Shown piece after piece: positions 43,269 through 53,679 of a stretch of 64,000 bases of DNA. Position 1 is the first letter of the stretch. Each line of letters opens with the position of its first letter. Made by a program: the position numbers and the translations under genes. Origin of the DNA: Collinsella aerofaciens (lineage in GTDB: Bacteria > Actinomycetota > Coriobacteriia > Coriobacteriales > Coriobacteriaceae). A model generated the notes under the pieces. The model did not search any database. It saw nothing but the letters and a program-made list of their open reading frames with translations, and was not told the DNA's origin. Where the stretch lies: assembly GCF_005844325.1 (NCBI RefSeq), contig NZ_SPFY01000001.1, forward strand, positions 62,001-126,000, written 5' to 3'.

Positions 43269-43766
43269 TCAGCGCTCCGGGGCTTTGGACTTCGCCGAAA
43301 TTTTCGGCGAAGTTGTTTCAGGCGGCTTTTTCAGCTTGTCCCGGACAGAGGCTTTCTGCCGCTCCTGCGCGTAGGCTTTGCGGGTCTGGCTGAGAAACAG
43401 ATCGACCAGACCGGGATGGCTGTTGACGGCCAGATAGCAGTTGCGGTCAGTACCCCATGCGTCAGGATTGGCGGGGATGGACATGGCGTTTGCCCATGCC
43501 CGGTTGTCGGGAGAATAGCGCCTGTCCCAATCCGCTTGACAGACGGTGATGGCAAGGATATGAAACGCGCGGTCATAGCCGAACTGCTGCACCACCTGAT
43601 CGACCGCCGCTGTATCCAGCCGGTTATCCCGGTAGTGGTCACGGATGGCGGTTTCAATCGCTTCCTTGCAGGCCGTGTTCGCTTGATTGGATGCGCGGTA
43701 GGCGGCAAGCTCGTCATGCTCTCTGGCATAGGATGCCGGGTGTTTGTAAACGGGGAGATTTTTCAT
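43269..43766 (-). CDS. DUF3849 protein
   Basis: 165 residues. The segment YASREHDEL-like (YAREHDELAAYRASNQANTACKEAIE) and the later FGYDRAFHILAITVCQADWDRR are diagnostic of DUF3849, found only in ICE transfer regions. Its ATG overlaps the stop of the giant helicase gene by one base. No enzymatic motif is visible; the C-terminal 35 residues are basic. Confidence 0.85.
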   Translation of the reverse strand: MKNLPVYKHPASYAREHDELAAYRASNQANTACKEAIETAIRDHYRDNRLDTAAVDQVVQQFGYDRAFHILAITVCQADWDRRYSPDNRAWANAMSIPANPDAWGTDRNCYLAVNSHPGLVDLFLSQTRKAYAQERQKASVRDKLKKPPETTSPKISAKSKAPER

Positions 43767-46700
43767 TATCGTGCCTCCATTTCTTTCTTGTGGGGCTTTT
43801 CCGGTGCGCCATGAACAGGCGGCGCTTTCAGCCTGTCCAGAACGGAAGGCCGCGCCGATTTTGCAATCGCCTGCTCAGGCTGCGGCTGTCCCTTGCCGTC
43901 CAGATTCAGCTCCATATCCAACTCAATGAGCCGCGCCGTTTTCGCGGCCAGCTCCTGCTCCTGCGGAAACGGCTTACCGACCTCGGCCTTTGCCGCCGCC
44001 TGCTGGTTATAGAGGTTTTCAAGCTGCTCCTGAACGCTGCGCAAACGCTCCGGCATTTTATCCAGCGCGTTCTCGATGCGGACAAGGTTGCCTCTGGCAT
44101 CCGAACCGAGTTCAACGCGATGGGTCATCCGGCCTTTCAGCGTCAGCGTGTACGTTTTCCACATGGAATCAAAAGCAACGGACATGGTAAAGCCGCGATA
44201 GCTCCCGATCTGTACCGGGTCTTTGCCCTTAACCTCCTTGCAGGTGTCCAGCAGCGCGGCACCGGCGTTTTCCTTATCGGTGAGCCGGTCGCCGCGAATC
44301 TCCATGCCGACAAAGCCCTCTGCCGGGAGCGGATGCGCTGCGAGGGTCTGCATATCCGCCTCCAGCCCACGAACAAAGCCCTTGTGTTCTTCTATCTTTT
44401 CCGGAAAGTATTTCAGCAGACTGTCCTCCAATCGGAATTGCTTGCTGTTGTGGTCTGCCTTCATAATTTTTAGCTTGGACACCTCAATGTCCAAATCCAT
44501 ACGCTCCTTGATGCGGGGATCACCGGCACACAGCGCCTTGATCTCCGCAAAAGACAGCGCCGTAGCGTCCACGTCCTCACAGGAGCGAACCGGGGATTTT
44601 GAGGTCATGATCTGAGAGATGAATTTCTGCTTGTTCTCAACGGTCTGCCAGAGGTAGGCGTCAAACGTCCCTTCGGTCACATAGCGGCAGACATGAACGA
44701 GCTTGTTCTGATTGCCCTGACGCTCAATGCGGCCTTTTCGCTGTGTGAGATCACGGGGACGCCACGGGCAATCCAAATCGTGAAGTGCGACCAAACGATC
44801 CTGTACGTTGGTTCCTGCGCCCATCTTGGCCGTGCTGCCCATCAGGACGCGCACCTGACCGCTGCGTACCTTTGCGAACAGTTCCCGCTTTTTGACCTCC
44901 GTATTGGCATCGTGGATGAACGCGATCTGTTCCGGGGGCATACCGGCGTCAATGAGCTTTTGGCGCACATCCTCATAGACCGTGAACGGCGTTTCCGCAC
45001 TTTCCTCCAATGAAATCGCGCTCTCCAGCGCATGGATTTCCGGGCTGTCCAGCGTACCGGGGGAAGCCTTTGCCGCCCGCTGCGAGGGCGTGGACTTTGG
45101 CGTAGAAATGTCGCAAAACACAAGCTGTGTCAGTTTTTCCTCCTCGCCGTCGCGCCAGTATTGGAGAATGTTCGCCACGCACTGATTGACCTTGGTGGTT
45201 TCCTCGTCGGGGAGCATGGGATTGATGATGCGCTGGTCAAGCCCCAGCTTGCGTCCGTCCGAGGTGATTTTGAGCATATTGTCCACATCCGGGCTGACCG
45301 CACCGCTGTGTACCTTGGACGCTCGTTCCGAGAGGGCTTTCACCATGTCCTGCTGGATCTGCGTGGGTTTGGTGGCGATGGTGTGATACACAACCTCCGG
45401 CGTGGGTAAGTGGAGCTGATCCGCCGTTTTGATGTCGGCAACCTCTTTGAACAGATTCATCAATTCGGGTAAGTTGAAAAACTTTGCAAAGCGCGTCCTT
45501 GCCCGGTAGCCGGTTCCCTCCGGGGCAAGCTCCAGCGCGGTGGTGGTTTCACCAAAGCGGCTTGCCCAGCAATCGAAGTGGCCCATACCCATCTCTTGCA
45601 GCCGGTCATGCTGCAAATAGCGCTGGATGGTATAAAGCTCTGTCATGGAGTTGGAAACCGGGGTGCCGGTGGCAAACACCACGCCGCGCCCGCCGGTCAG
45701 CTCATCCATGTAGCGGCACTTGGAGAACATATCCGAGGATTTCTGCGCATCGGTGGTGGAAAGCCCTGCCACGTTGCGCATCTTTGTATAGAGGAAAAGA
45801 TTTTTATAATTGTCCGACTCGTCCACAAACATCCTGTCTACGCCGAGCTGTTCAAAGTAAATCACATCATCCTTGCGGTCGCTGGCTTGCAGCTTTTTCA
45901 GCCGCGCCTCCAGTCCCTTTTTCGTGCGCTCCAAGCTCTTGATGGTAAAGCTGTTGCCGCCTGCGAGCTTGGTATCCTGAATGCCATCGGTGATTTCCTC
46001 AATCTGCTGATGAAGGAGCCGCTCCTGCCGCTCCGGGCTGATGGGGATACGCTCAAACTGCGAGTGGCCGATGATAACAGCGTCATAGTCGCCGGTGGCG
46101 ATACGGGCGCAGAATTTCTTGCGGTTGTGGGTTTCAAAGTCCTTCTTGGTAGTGACAAGGATGTTGGCCGAAGGGTAGAGCCGCAGAAACTCGGATGCCC
46201 ACTGTTCCGTCAGATGGTTCGGCACGACAAAAATGGATTTCTGGCACAGTCCCAACCTCTTAGATTCCATCGCAGAGGCTACCATTTCAAAGGTTTTTCC
46301 CGCGCCAACTTCGTGTGCCAGCAGCGTATTCCCGCCGTACAACACATGGGCGATGGCGTTTTTCTGATGCTCCCGGAGGGTGATTTCCGGGTTCATACCG
46401 GAGAAAACGATGTGGCTGCCGTCATACTCGCGGGGACGAGTGCTGTTCATTTCCTCGTTGTATTGCCGTACCAGCGTTTCGCGCCGCTCCGGGTCTTTCC
46501 AAATCCAGTCCTTGAACGCATCCCGGATAAGCTGCTGCTTCTGCGCGGCAAGGGTGGTTTCCTTGGCGTTGAGGACACGGCGCTCCCGTCCGTCTGCGTC
46601 CTCAATGGTATCGTAGATGCGAATATCGCGGAGGTTCAGCGCATCCTCCAGCAGCCGGTAGGCGCTGGCGCGGTCTGTGCCGTAGGTGGTGAATGCCGCC

Positions 46701-49700
46701 ACATCGTTGTAGCGCACCATGCTCTTGCGGGAAACCTGCCATTCTGCGGTGTACGGGACATAGCTGATCTCGATCTGTCCGCGCAGATAGCGGGGCGTTT
46801 CAAAGGTTTCGTACATGAATTGCTCGATGTACTTCTTATCAAACCATGTCGCACCCAGCCGCACCTCAATCTCATTGGCTTCAAGGTCTTTCGGCTGGGC
46901 AGCAATCAGGGCGTCCACATTCCCAGCGAAGAATGGGTCGCGCGCTGCCACGCGCTGCGCGGTACGGAGCTTCTGCCGGACGTTGCCGGAGAGATATTCG
47001 TCCGCCGTCTGCCAGCCCTTTGCCCAATGCTCGCCGCCGTCCTGCAAGTCAAACGGACCACTGTTGGGTTCCTTGTAAATGACGCCCTTCAAATCCTCAA
47101 CAATCTGCGGGATTTTCTCGCTGCCGCCCATGAGGGAGGCCATGAAGTCGAGATCGACGCAGGCTCTTTCTCCGATGCAGACAGCAAGGGCTTCGCTGGC
47201 GGTATCCACAGAATCTACGCTGCGCTGCTGCTTGATGGTGCGCTTGTGGAACATATCCGCCTTGCGCTCCAGCTTTCCGTCGTCGTCCAGCACTTCCAGT
47301 GAACACAGGAGGTAGTAAGAGGAATCGTCAGAGAACGCAAGACGGTTCGCACGGTCATTGATTAGGCCATGTTTTGCGGAGAACGCATCATAGAGGCGGT
47401 TTAGCTCGGTCTGCGCTTCCTGAATCCGGCTTTCTGCGCTGTACTCGTCCATTTGCAGGGCAATCAGCTCATTCACGCAATCCCGCAGCGCGACCATGCC
47501 CTTGACACGCTCGGCGGCGGTGGCGTTCAGCTCCGGTTTGACCATGCGGCTGTTTTCCCGGTAGTACACCTCGCCGTCCACCACGGTGTAGGAGTAGTTT
47601 TTCACATTGGGGTCTGCGGGGATGGACGTGTCGATCTGTTCGCCCTCGCCCAGCTCTGGCAGTTCCGCCTCCTGATAGGTGCCGCGAATGTTTTTCACGG
47701 CATCATGGAGCTGATCTGCAAGCTCCAGCCCCTCAATGGGGACAACGGTGAAATCCTGCTTGCCGTATTGGGTGCTTTCGGAGGTCTGCCTGCCTAAAAT
47801 CATCTCCGGGTGGTCAACAAAATAGCGGTTGATAGCAAAGCCATCCTCGTTCTGGCCGAGGTGTACCCAATCCGGTTCGATCTCAATGGGACGGTCACGC
47901 TTTTGGAGAAAGAGAATGTCCGAAACCACATCCGTACCGGCATTGGCGCGGAACGCATTGTTGGGCAGACGAATGGCACCCAGCAGCTCCGCCCGCTGCG
48001 CGATGTACCTGCGGACTTCGGGCGATTGCTTGTCCATCGTGTAGCGGGAGGTCACGAACGCGATCACGCCGCCCGGACGCACTTGGTCGAGGGTTTTGGC
48101 AAAGAAGTAGTCGTGAATGGAAAAACCGAGCTTGTTATAAGCCCGGTCATCTACCTGATATTGTCCGAACGGGACGTTGCCCACGGCGAGGTCGTAAAAG
48201 TCTTTTCTGTCCGTTGTTTCAAAGCCCGCGATGGTAATGTCCGCCTTGGGATAAAGCTGCTTGGCAATACGTCCGGTGATGCTGTCCAGCTCCACGCCGT
48301 AGAGCTTGCTGCCCTGCATCTGCTCCGGCAGCAGGCCAAAAAAGTTGCCAACGCCCATAGACGGCTCCAGAATGTTACCGGTCTGGAAGCCCATATTGCC
48401 GACCGCTTCATAGATCGCCTTGATGACGGTAGGGCTGGTGTAGTGGGCGTTCAGCGTGGACGCACGGGCGGCAGCGTATTCCTCCGGGGAAAGTGTGGCG
48501 TACAGCTCTGCAAACTCGTCCGACCAGTTTGGTTTATTTTCATCGAACGCATCAGCCAAACCGCCCCAGCCCACATAGCGGGAGAGGATTTCCTGCTGCT
48601 CCGGGCTGGCCTGTAAGCCCTCAAACTCCAGCCCTTGCAGGAGATGGATAGCCGCCATATTTGCCCGAAACTTTGCTTTTGCGCCGCCGACGCCGAGGGC
48701 ATCATCGGTGATGTGGAAATTCTGCGCGTTGCGGCGGCTTGCCGCCTTGAAGTCAGCATAAGCGGCCTGCTCCGCAGCGGCGACGCTGGGAAAGTCCTGC
48801 CACTCGCCGTCAATGGGGATAGATACCGCAGGACGGTGTGCGGGAGGCTCGTCGATCTCAGCCTGAGAGATGGCATCATCAAAATCAGGCACAAACTCGC
48901 CCATTTCCGAGAGTGCCGCTCGGCCTTCCTGCTCCAGAATCAGCGCTTCTTCCTCGCTCATGGCGGGAGGTTCAGGCTCGGCGGGTTCCACAGAGGGCGG
49001 GTCATGCTCCGGTTCCGGGATGTGCAGCGTCTGGATTTCTATGTCGTAGGGCAAGTGTGTTTTCTCGGCGGGATAGAACGCGACGGGTTTGGTGATGGGC
49101 TGCGGCTGCTCCTGTTCCTGTTCTTCAACAAACGAGCGTACAAACGCAATGTGTTCAGCGCGGAAGATGGGAAAGCCCTGCCTGTTTTGAAAAGTCACAT
49201 CGCGCAGAGATACTTCATCTGCGCCGAAATTCACGCTGTCAATGACAAACTTCCGTCCGTCAATCTCCAGCTCCATGCCAATGGGGATATACTCCTTGGC
49301 ATCGGCCTCGTTGATAACATCATAGCCGTCGGTTTCATTTGGCTGCGCAAACACGAAGCTGTGTCCATGCTCCAGCAGCCGCTTTGCGGCGCTTGCCCAT
49401 TGTCCAAAATCATAGCCGGTCACAGCGGTTTCGCCCATACCGGGAATATCGCGTTGCAGCAGGCGGCGATTCAAAGCGCTGGCGGCTCGTTCTGCATCCG
49501 CGCCATAAAAAAGCAGCCGTTCTCCGACGCGGACACCGATGAGCTTTTCGGGATGCTCTGCACGAAGTGCCTGATATGCCGAAATATTCGGCGCAAGCTC
49601 ACGACCCTGATCTGCAATTCGTGTGAGGACAGCAGAAACCGGTTCGGTTCTGTGTTCCGGATCGTGATTGCTCTCGCTGGAGGATGAAACGACGCTGAGA

Positions 49701-52700
49701 TGCGCGACAGTTTCATCTGCGGAATCAACATTATAGAGCTTACCATCAATTTCCACGCGCTGCCCCATAAGGTTTTGAACCGCTTGCGGCGTCTCCGGGG
49801 TTGGCTGTTCTGTGTGCTGCGCCGCAATGACGCGCTGCGGCTCCGGTTCAGAAACCTCGAAATATCTGGTGTCGAGGTAGCGTTCAAAGGAATTGCGGTC
49901 GATGCTGACAGGTTCCTGTCCGGGTACGTTCGGTAACGTGTGCCAGACGTGATCTTCATCTACACGCGCGATAACGCCGACTGCTGCTATGTGGTCTAAC
50001 TCTATGGATGAAATGCGATCTCCAATATGATAAGTATAGCCAAGCGGTGTTGTAAACGCCGGAGGGGATAGCTCAATTCCCATATCTCGTTTGATGCCAT
50101 CCAAGTAAGCAATGGCGTTATTCTGTTCTGCAAAGCGGAGCGTTTGTTCCCCATCTCCGCAGAACCGTTCCAACACCTCATCCCAAATGCCGGTAATTCC
50201 GCCCTCGCCGGGATGCAGACGAATGGAGTATCGGTCAGGTGAAAATAACCGCAGTCGCTCATTCTCATCGTAAAATTTATTCTCGCGGATGAGCTGTGCC
50301 AACCGCCGCTGTACCTGCGCCCATGTGAGCGTCACCGGCTCGGCGTTTCCTACATGGATATACATGGGAGTTTTGCTATCTTCCCAGCCATATTTTGCAG
50401 CCAGCCATGCGGCGGTGCTGCGTTCTCGCCCATGCGCCTGCATATATAGTGCGACTTCCTGCTTGCCCTTTAGGTTGTTGTGCCAATCCAGAAGCGCGTT
50501 GTCAATGTCCTCCTGTGTGATCTGATAGGGAGAGGGTGCGACCGTCGCTGCCAGCGTGGGATACAGTTCCTCCAAAAGCTCCTGATGCAGCCGGTTATGG
50601 AACGCGGGCATATCAAAGTACAGGCGGACAAGCTGGAGATCATCAGATGCCGTGACAATACGACGGATAGCGTCCGCTCCCTCCAGATAAGCGTTCTGGC
50701 GGTCTGAATTGCGGCAGGCATTGACAAAAGCCGTATCTTTGGAAAGCGCGTTGCCAACGGTCAGCTTGTACCCGTCAAACAGCTCCCGTACCGTGGGCTG
50801 CGGCGCGTCGGCGGCAGGATCGCGGATCACCCTTGTGCCGTCCGCGCCGAACTCTGCTTCATAAGCATTGATGGCCTGTTCTGCCTCGTGGTCGATGGAC
50901 GGAAGCGTATATGCCGTGTGTTCATGGCCGGAATCGCCAATGCGCGAAATTGTTACATCATGCTTTTCCCGCAGCTTTTCAACGTATTTCTCCAAATCCT
51001 TTGCAGGGAAGCCGCACATGGTAACACGGCCTACTCCCTCCAAATTGCGGCGCGTCAGCTCAAGGCTGAGATCATCTGCAACTGCCCGCGCATCCTCGCC
51101 ATACAGCTCGAAGAAGTCCCCAACCTGATACAGCACAATTTCATCGGGGTGCGCCGCCTTTACGTCGTTATAGTCGTTATAAACCGCGTTCCGCATGGCG
51201 TCCTGCGCCATTTCCTTGTCATAGGCTGCCTGCTCATCCGGCGTAAGGTAGCGATTCAACCGAACCAGCTCCGAGATGCGCGAAGCGACCTTGTTCCAAT
51301 TCATCTGAATGTCTGCACAGCCGTTCTTTTTCAGCACAATGCCTTTGCTGCCGTGATCTTCATAGCTGCCGCTTTCTCTGGATACGGCATGGGTATGCCC
51401 GCCGATGCCGTACTCCTTTTTCAGAAAATCGGCATTCTCCTTGGGAGTGTGCGAAGTCTGGAAAAACGCATAGATGCGGGTCTTTCCACCCTCAAAGCTG
51501 CTCCCGTTTGCAAGAGAAGCCGCAATTTCATCTTCGGTGATAAACCTGCCGGTTTCTGGAATAGCCTCCATATCGGAGCGGAATTCCTTTCGCGGAAGGG
51601 ACAAATCTTCCAAACGTGTGAGAAGTGCCTGCGACTTGTGGTAATGGAAGCGCAGCAGCGCACGGTTTTCGCGGTAAGCGTCCATGAATACCTTGTATTC
51701 CGACAGGAGCCTATCCCGGAACGCCGGATTCAGCAGATCGTCCGTCAGACGCTCCGTTTCCTCTGGAAAGCTGGTGCTATGGATATTACCCAAGCAGGAC
51801 AGATACCCCAGCGACTTTGCTTCATCCGAGAAATCGTGATAAAGGTTCCAGACATCCACAGCAATACCCAGCCGCTCATAGCGCGGGGCTTCCGTGACCT
51901 CAAGATTGGTGGCAAATGCGCCGCCGTCCAGAAGCTCCTCAATACGCTCCGCCGCATCTGCCCAGCCTATCACTTGGGCAGAACGAAGATAGCGAGAGGT
52001 ATCTCCGGTTGCAATATGGATACCATCGTCCCCGTACCATGCGGAAAGCCTGCCGTTATCCGTAATCAGGCCGTTGCCGCCGTAGTAAAGAGCTTTCAGA
52101 AATGCCGCGCAATCCTCTAAAGGTTTTTGCTTGGAGAATTCCGCAGCAATTTTCATCCGCGCTGCATCCGCATTACCGCCCGCGCGCAGGATGTGGTCAA
52201 TATCATCCTGAGAAATGAACATAGAAAAAGCGGAGGGTGTTACACTCTCCGCTTCTGCGATGGATTGAATTTGTTCTGCCTCTGAGGGGAAGAAGGACAT
52301 CTGCGCCCCAGCAGGGGCATCGAACATATTTAGCTGAACACCAGTTCCGTGAGGATCGTTTCCTCGGCCTGCGCTTTCAGCGTGTTCATCAGCCCTACCC
52401 ACTTCATCGGGTCGCTGGCTTTCAGCGATTCCGTCACGCCCGCCGACTTCATCAGCTCCGGCATCATCTGTTCCAGCCGGTTGTTCGCCGCCTCGTCGAT
52501 CTCCCGCAGATGGGGGTACAGCTTCTCGGACAGCAGCAGGCTGTTCCACAGCACCGGACGATGCTCCTTCAGGTAATCCTTCCGCATCCTGCCGTACTTG
52601 CCCAGCGGGGCTTGCGGCTGCTCTGTCAGGCTCAGGTCGGGAATCAGATAATCCCCGCTGCGGGTGTAGGTCAGTTCGCTCATGGCTTTCGCTCCTTTCC

Positions 52701-53458
52701 GCGATTTTCTCGCGCTCATAATTCTTGATGGTGACTTCGATCTGCCGCAGCACCAGCTCGCTGGACTGGCTGATGGCCGTTCCAAGAGCGGCGACGGTCT
52801 GCGGGGTATTGAAATCAAAGACATTCAGAAAATCCTCATGCTCGAAGTAATCTCCCGGCTGCATCCCGCAGCGGGACAGCAGCGCATAGGTGGTGCTGAC
52901 AACGGCGGCGTTCCGAAAAGCGGCTCCGATGTTGAACTCATCATAGTCCTCCAAAAAGGAACCGTCAACGATGCCGACAATATCGCGCCAGTTGTCGTGC
53001 CAGTATTCATCTACAAGCTGCGCCGCCACACGCTCCATCTGATCGGCAAGTCCGTTTTCACCGGAAACGTCGAAGCGCTGTTCCAGCGCCGCAGATACCA
53101 CCTCACGATGCTCCTGCCGGTATTCCCAAAGATAAGGGCGGCGAGAGTTCTCGCCGCCGCTGGTATCGGAAACATCGAATACATATCGGAGTTTGGGTTG
53201 GTCGCTGCTGGTATCCACAAGGGCGATGCCCTTGCTGCCTCGCCGCACATAGCGGCGCATCTGCTTATTCCAAAGATCGTATTCCGCGCAGGCCGTGGCT
53301 TCCGGGCGCTGGGCGAAAATCATGAGCTGTTCATTGTAGGGGTACTTATACAGCCTTGCGGCGGTGGTCAGAAATGCCGTCCACTTCTGGTAGCTTCCCG
53401 TGATCTGCTCCGCCGTGCGGTCTGCCATCTGCGCATAGAGCTGTACTTTACTCGGCAT
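43766..53458 (-). CDS. Giant DNA methylase / SNF2-type helicase polyprotein of the ICE
   Basis: 3,230 residues from the ATG at 53458 (GGAGG upstream), with no interruption. Order: an ArdC-like N-terminal domain (YNEQLMIFAQRPEAT), a low-complexity linker (about 258-376) overprinted by tnpV, two MutS domain I-like repeats (LYQVGDFFELYGEDA near 781 and a degenerate one near 1,330), an N6-adenine methylase region (LEPSMGVGNFFG near 1,700; GNVPFG in place of NPPY near 1,763), then a helicase (HEVGAGKT near 2,385, DESD box, FATGTPVSNS, and QRKGRIERQG near 2,909). Proteins of this kind in conjugative elements may protect incoming DNA from restriction; this is not proved. Next genes: TTRAP upstream, DUF3849 downstream. 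Confidence 0.88.
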   Translation of the reverse strand: MPSKVQLYAQMADRTAEQITGSYQKWTAFLTTAARLYKYPYNEQLMIFAQRPEATACAEYDLWNKQMRRYVRRGSKGIALVDTSSDQPKLRYVFDVSDTSGGENSRRPYLWEYRQEHREVVSAALEQRFDVSGENGLADQMERVAAQLVDEYWHDNWRDIVGIVDGSFLEDYDEFNIGAAFRNAAVVSTTYALLSRCGMQPGDYFEHEDFLNVFDFNTPQTVAALGTAISQSSELVLRQIEVTIKNYEREKIAERSESHERTDLHPQRGLSDSRPEPDRAAASPAGQVRQDAEGLPEGASSGAVEQPAAVREAVPPSAGDRRGGEQPAGTDDAGADEVGGRDGIAESQRPDEVGRADEHAESAGRGNDPHGTGVQLNMFDAPAGAQMSFFPSEAEQIQSIAEAESVTPSAFSMFISQDDIDHILRAGGNADAARMKIAAEFSKQKPLEDCAAFLKALYYGGNGLITDNGRLSAWYGDDGIHIATGDTSRYLRSAQVIGWADAAERIEELLDGGAFATNLEVTEAPRYERLGIAVDVWNLYHDFSDEAKSLGYLSCLGNIHSTSFPEETERLTDDLLNPAFRDRLLSEYKVFMDAYRENRALLRFHYHKSQALLTRLEDLSLPRKEFRSDMEAIPETGRFITEDEIAASLANGSSFEGGKTRIYAFFQTSHTPKENADFLKKEYGIGGHTHAVSRESGSYEDHGSKGIVLKKNGCADIQMNWNKVASRISELVRLNRYLTPDEQAAYDKEMAQDAMRNAVYNDYNDVKAAHPDEIVLYQVGDFFELYGEDARAVADDLSLELTRRNLEGVGRVTMCGFPAKDLEKYVEKLREKHDVTISRIGDSGHEHTAYTLPSIDHEAEQAINAYEAEFGADGTRVIRDPAADAPQPTVRELFDGYKLTVGNALSKDTAFVNACRNSDRQNAYLEGADAIRRIVTASDDLQLVRLYFDMPAFHNRLHQELLEELYPTLAATVAPSPYQITQEDIDNALLDWHNNLKGKQEVALYMQAHGRERSTAAWLAAKYGWEDSKTPMYIHVGNAEPVTLTWAQVQRRLAQLIRENKFYDENERLRLFSPDRYSIRLHPGEGGITGIWDEVLERFCGDGEQTLRFAEQNNAIAYLDGIKRDMGIELSPPAFTTPLGYTYHIGDRISSIELDHIAAVGVIARVDEDHVWHTLPNVPGQEPVSIDRNSFERYLDTRYFEVSEPEPQRVIAAQHTEQPTPETPQAVQNLMGQRVEIDGKLYNVDSADETVAHLSVVSSSSESNHDPEHRTEPVSAVLTRIADQGRELAPNISAYQALRAEHPEKLIGVRVGERLLFYGADAERAASALNRRLLQRDIPGMGETAVTGYDFGQWASAAKRLLEHGHSFVFAQPNETDGYDVINEADAKEYIPIGMELEIDGRKFVIDSVNFGADEVSLRDVTFQNRQGFPIFRAEHIAFVRSFVEEQEQEQPQPITKPVAFYPAEKTHLPYDIEIQTLHIPEPEHDPPSVEPAEPEPPAMSEEEALILEQEGRAALSEMGEFVPDFDDAISQAEIDEPPAHRPAVSIPIDGEWQDFPSVAAAEQAAYADFKAASRRNAQNFHITDDALGVGGAKAKFRANMAAIHLLQGLEFEGLQASPEQQEILSRYVGWGGLADAFDENKPNWSDEFAELYATLSPEEYAAARASTLNAHYTSPTVIKAIYEAVGNMGFQTGNILEPSMGVGNFFGLLPEQMQGSKLYGVELDSITGRIAKQLYPKADITIAGFETTDRKDFYDLAVGNVPFGQYQVDDRAYNKLGFSIHDYFFAKTLDQVRPGGVIAFVTSRYTMDKQSPEVRRYIAQRAELLGAIRLPNNAFRANAGTDVVSDILFLQKRDRPIEIEPDWVHLGQNEDGFAINRYFVDHPEMILGRQTSESTQYGKQDFTVVPIEGLELADQLHDAVKNIRGTYQEAELPELGEGEQIDTSIPADPNVKNYSYTVVDGEVYYRENSRMVKPELNATAAERVKGMVALRDCVNELIALQMDEYSAESRIQEAQTELNRLYDAFSAKHGLINDRANRLAFSDDSSYYLLCSLEVLDDDGKLERKADMFHKRTIKQQRSVDSVDTASEALAVCIGERACVDLDFMASLMGGSEKIPQIVEDLKGVIYKEPNSGPFDLQDGGEHWAKGWQTADEYLSGNVRQKLRTAQRVAARDPFFAGNVDALIAAQPKDLEANEIEVRLGATWFDKKYIEQFMYETFETPRYLRGQIEISYVPYTAEWQVSRKSMVRYNDVAAFTTYGTDRASAYRLLEDALNLRDIRIYDTIEDADGRERRVLNAKETTLAAQKQQLIRDAFKDWIWKDPERRETLVRQYNEEMNSTRPREYDGSHIVFSGMNPEITLREHQKNAIAHVLYGGNTLLAHEVGAGKTFEMVASAMESKRLGLCQKSIFVVPNHLTEQWASEFLRLYPSANILVTTKKDFETHNRKKFCARIATGDYDAVIIGHSQFERIPISPERQERLLHQQIEEITDGIQDTKLAGGNSFTIKSLERTKKGLEARLKKLQASDRKDDVIYFEQLGVDRMFVDESDNYKNLFLYTKMRNVAGLSTTDAQKSSDMFSKCRYMDELTGGRGVVFATGTPVSNSMTELYTIQRYLQHDRLQEMGMGHFDCWASRFGETTTALELAPEGTGYRARTRFAKFFNLPELMNLFKEVADIKTADQLHLPTPEVVYHTIATKPTQIQQDMVKALSERASKVHSGAVSPDVDNMLKITSDGRKLGLDQRIINPMLPDEETTKVNQCVANILQYWRDGEEEKLTQLVFCDISTPKSTPSQRAAKASPGTLDSPEIHALESAISLEESAETPFTVYEDVRQKLIDAGMPPEQIAFIHDANTEVKKRELFAKVRSGQVRVLMGSTAKMGAGTNVQDRLVALHDLDCPWRPRDLTQRKGRIERQGNQNKLVHVCRYVTEGTFDAYLWQTVENKQKFISQIMTSKSPVRSCEDVDATALSFAEIKALCAGDPRIKERMDLDIEVSKLKIMKADHNSKQFRLEDSLLKYFPEKIEEHKGFVRGLEADMQTLAAHPLPAEGFVGMEIRGDRLTDKENAGAALLDTCKEVKGKDPVQIGSYRGFTMSVAFDSMWKTYTLTLKGRMTHRVELGSDARGNLVRIENALDKMPERLRSVQEQLENLYNQQAAAKAEVGKPFPQEQELAAKTARLIELDMELNLDGKGQPQPEQAIAKSARPSVLDRLKAPPVHGAPEKPHKKEMEAR
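52330..52683 (-). CDS. tnpV: TnpV-like protein nested in another frame of the giant gene
   Basis: 117 residues, MSELTYTRSGDYLIPDLSL..., a full-length match to the TnpV family first described in Tn4451-type elements (GKYGRMRKDYLKEHRPVLWNSL). It has its own site, AAAGGAGCG, 8 bases before the ATG. It lies wholly inside the giant gene on the same strand in a different frame. In the giant frame the same DNA encodes a linker rich in G, P, A, R and E with no hydrophobic core, as expected if tnpV is the constrained frame. Function unknown. Confidence 0.8.
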   Translation of the reverse strand: MSELTYTRSGDYLIPDLSLTEQPQAPLGKYGRMRKDYLKEHRPVLWNSLLLSEKLYPHLREIDEAANNRLEQMMPELMKSAGVTESLKASDPMKWVGLMNTLKAQAEETILTELVFS

Positions 53459-53678
53459 CCATATCCTCCTTTTCAAAATCGGGGAACAGGTCGAGCGCGT
53501 CATATTCTGCGTCGCTCATCCTGCGCAGCTTTGCGATGGCGCTGTCCGTCAGCTCCCGCAGCTCCGTTTCATCCGCAGCGAGGTAGCCGCGCATTTCCTC
53601 CAGCGCCGCGATCAAGCCCGTGCGGGTACCGGTGTTGTAGAGGCTCATAAGCTGGCGTTCTTCAAAGGTGATGTTCAT
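53448..53678 (-). CDS. Transposon-transfer assisting protein (TTRAP family)
   Basis: 76 residues starting MNITFEERQLMSLYNTGTR, typical of TTRAP proteins found between the ltrC-like and helicase genes of Tn1549-type ICEs. It is acidic and largely helical, with no catalytic motif. It starts one base after the upstream gene and its 3' end overlaps the giant gene start by 11 bases. Confidence 0.82.
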   Translation of the reverse strand: MNITFEERQLMSLYNTGTRTGLIAALEEMRGYLAADETELRELTDSAIAKLRRMSDAEYDALDLFPDFEKEDMDAE

Positions 53679-53679
53679 A

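Noticed and set aside
45578-47302. Long plus-strand open frame opposite the helicase region
   Set aside because: It lies opposite conserved helicase motifs and has low-complexity composition typical of a frame shadow.
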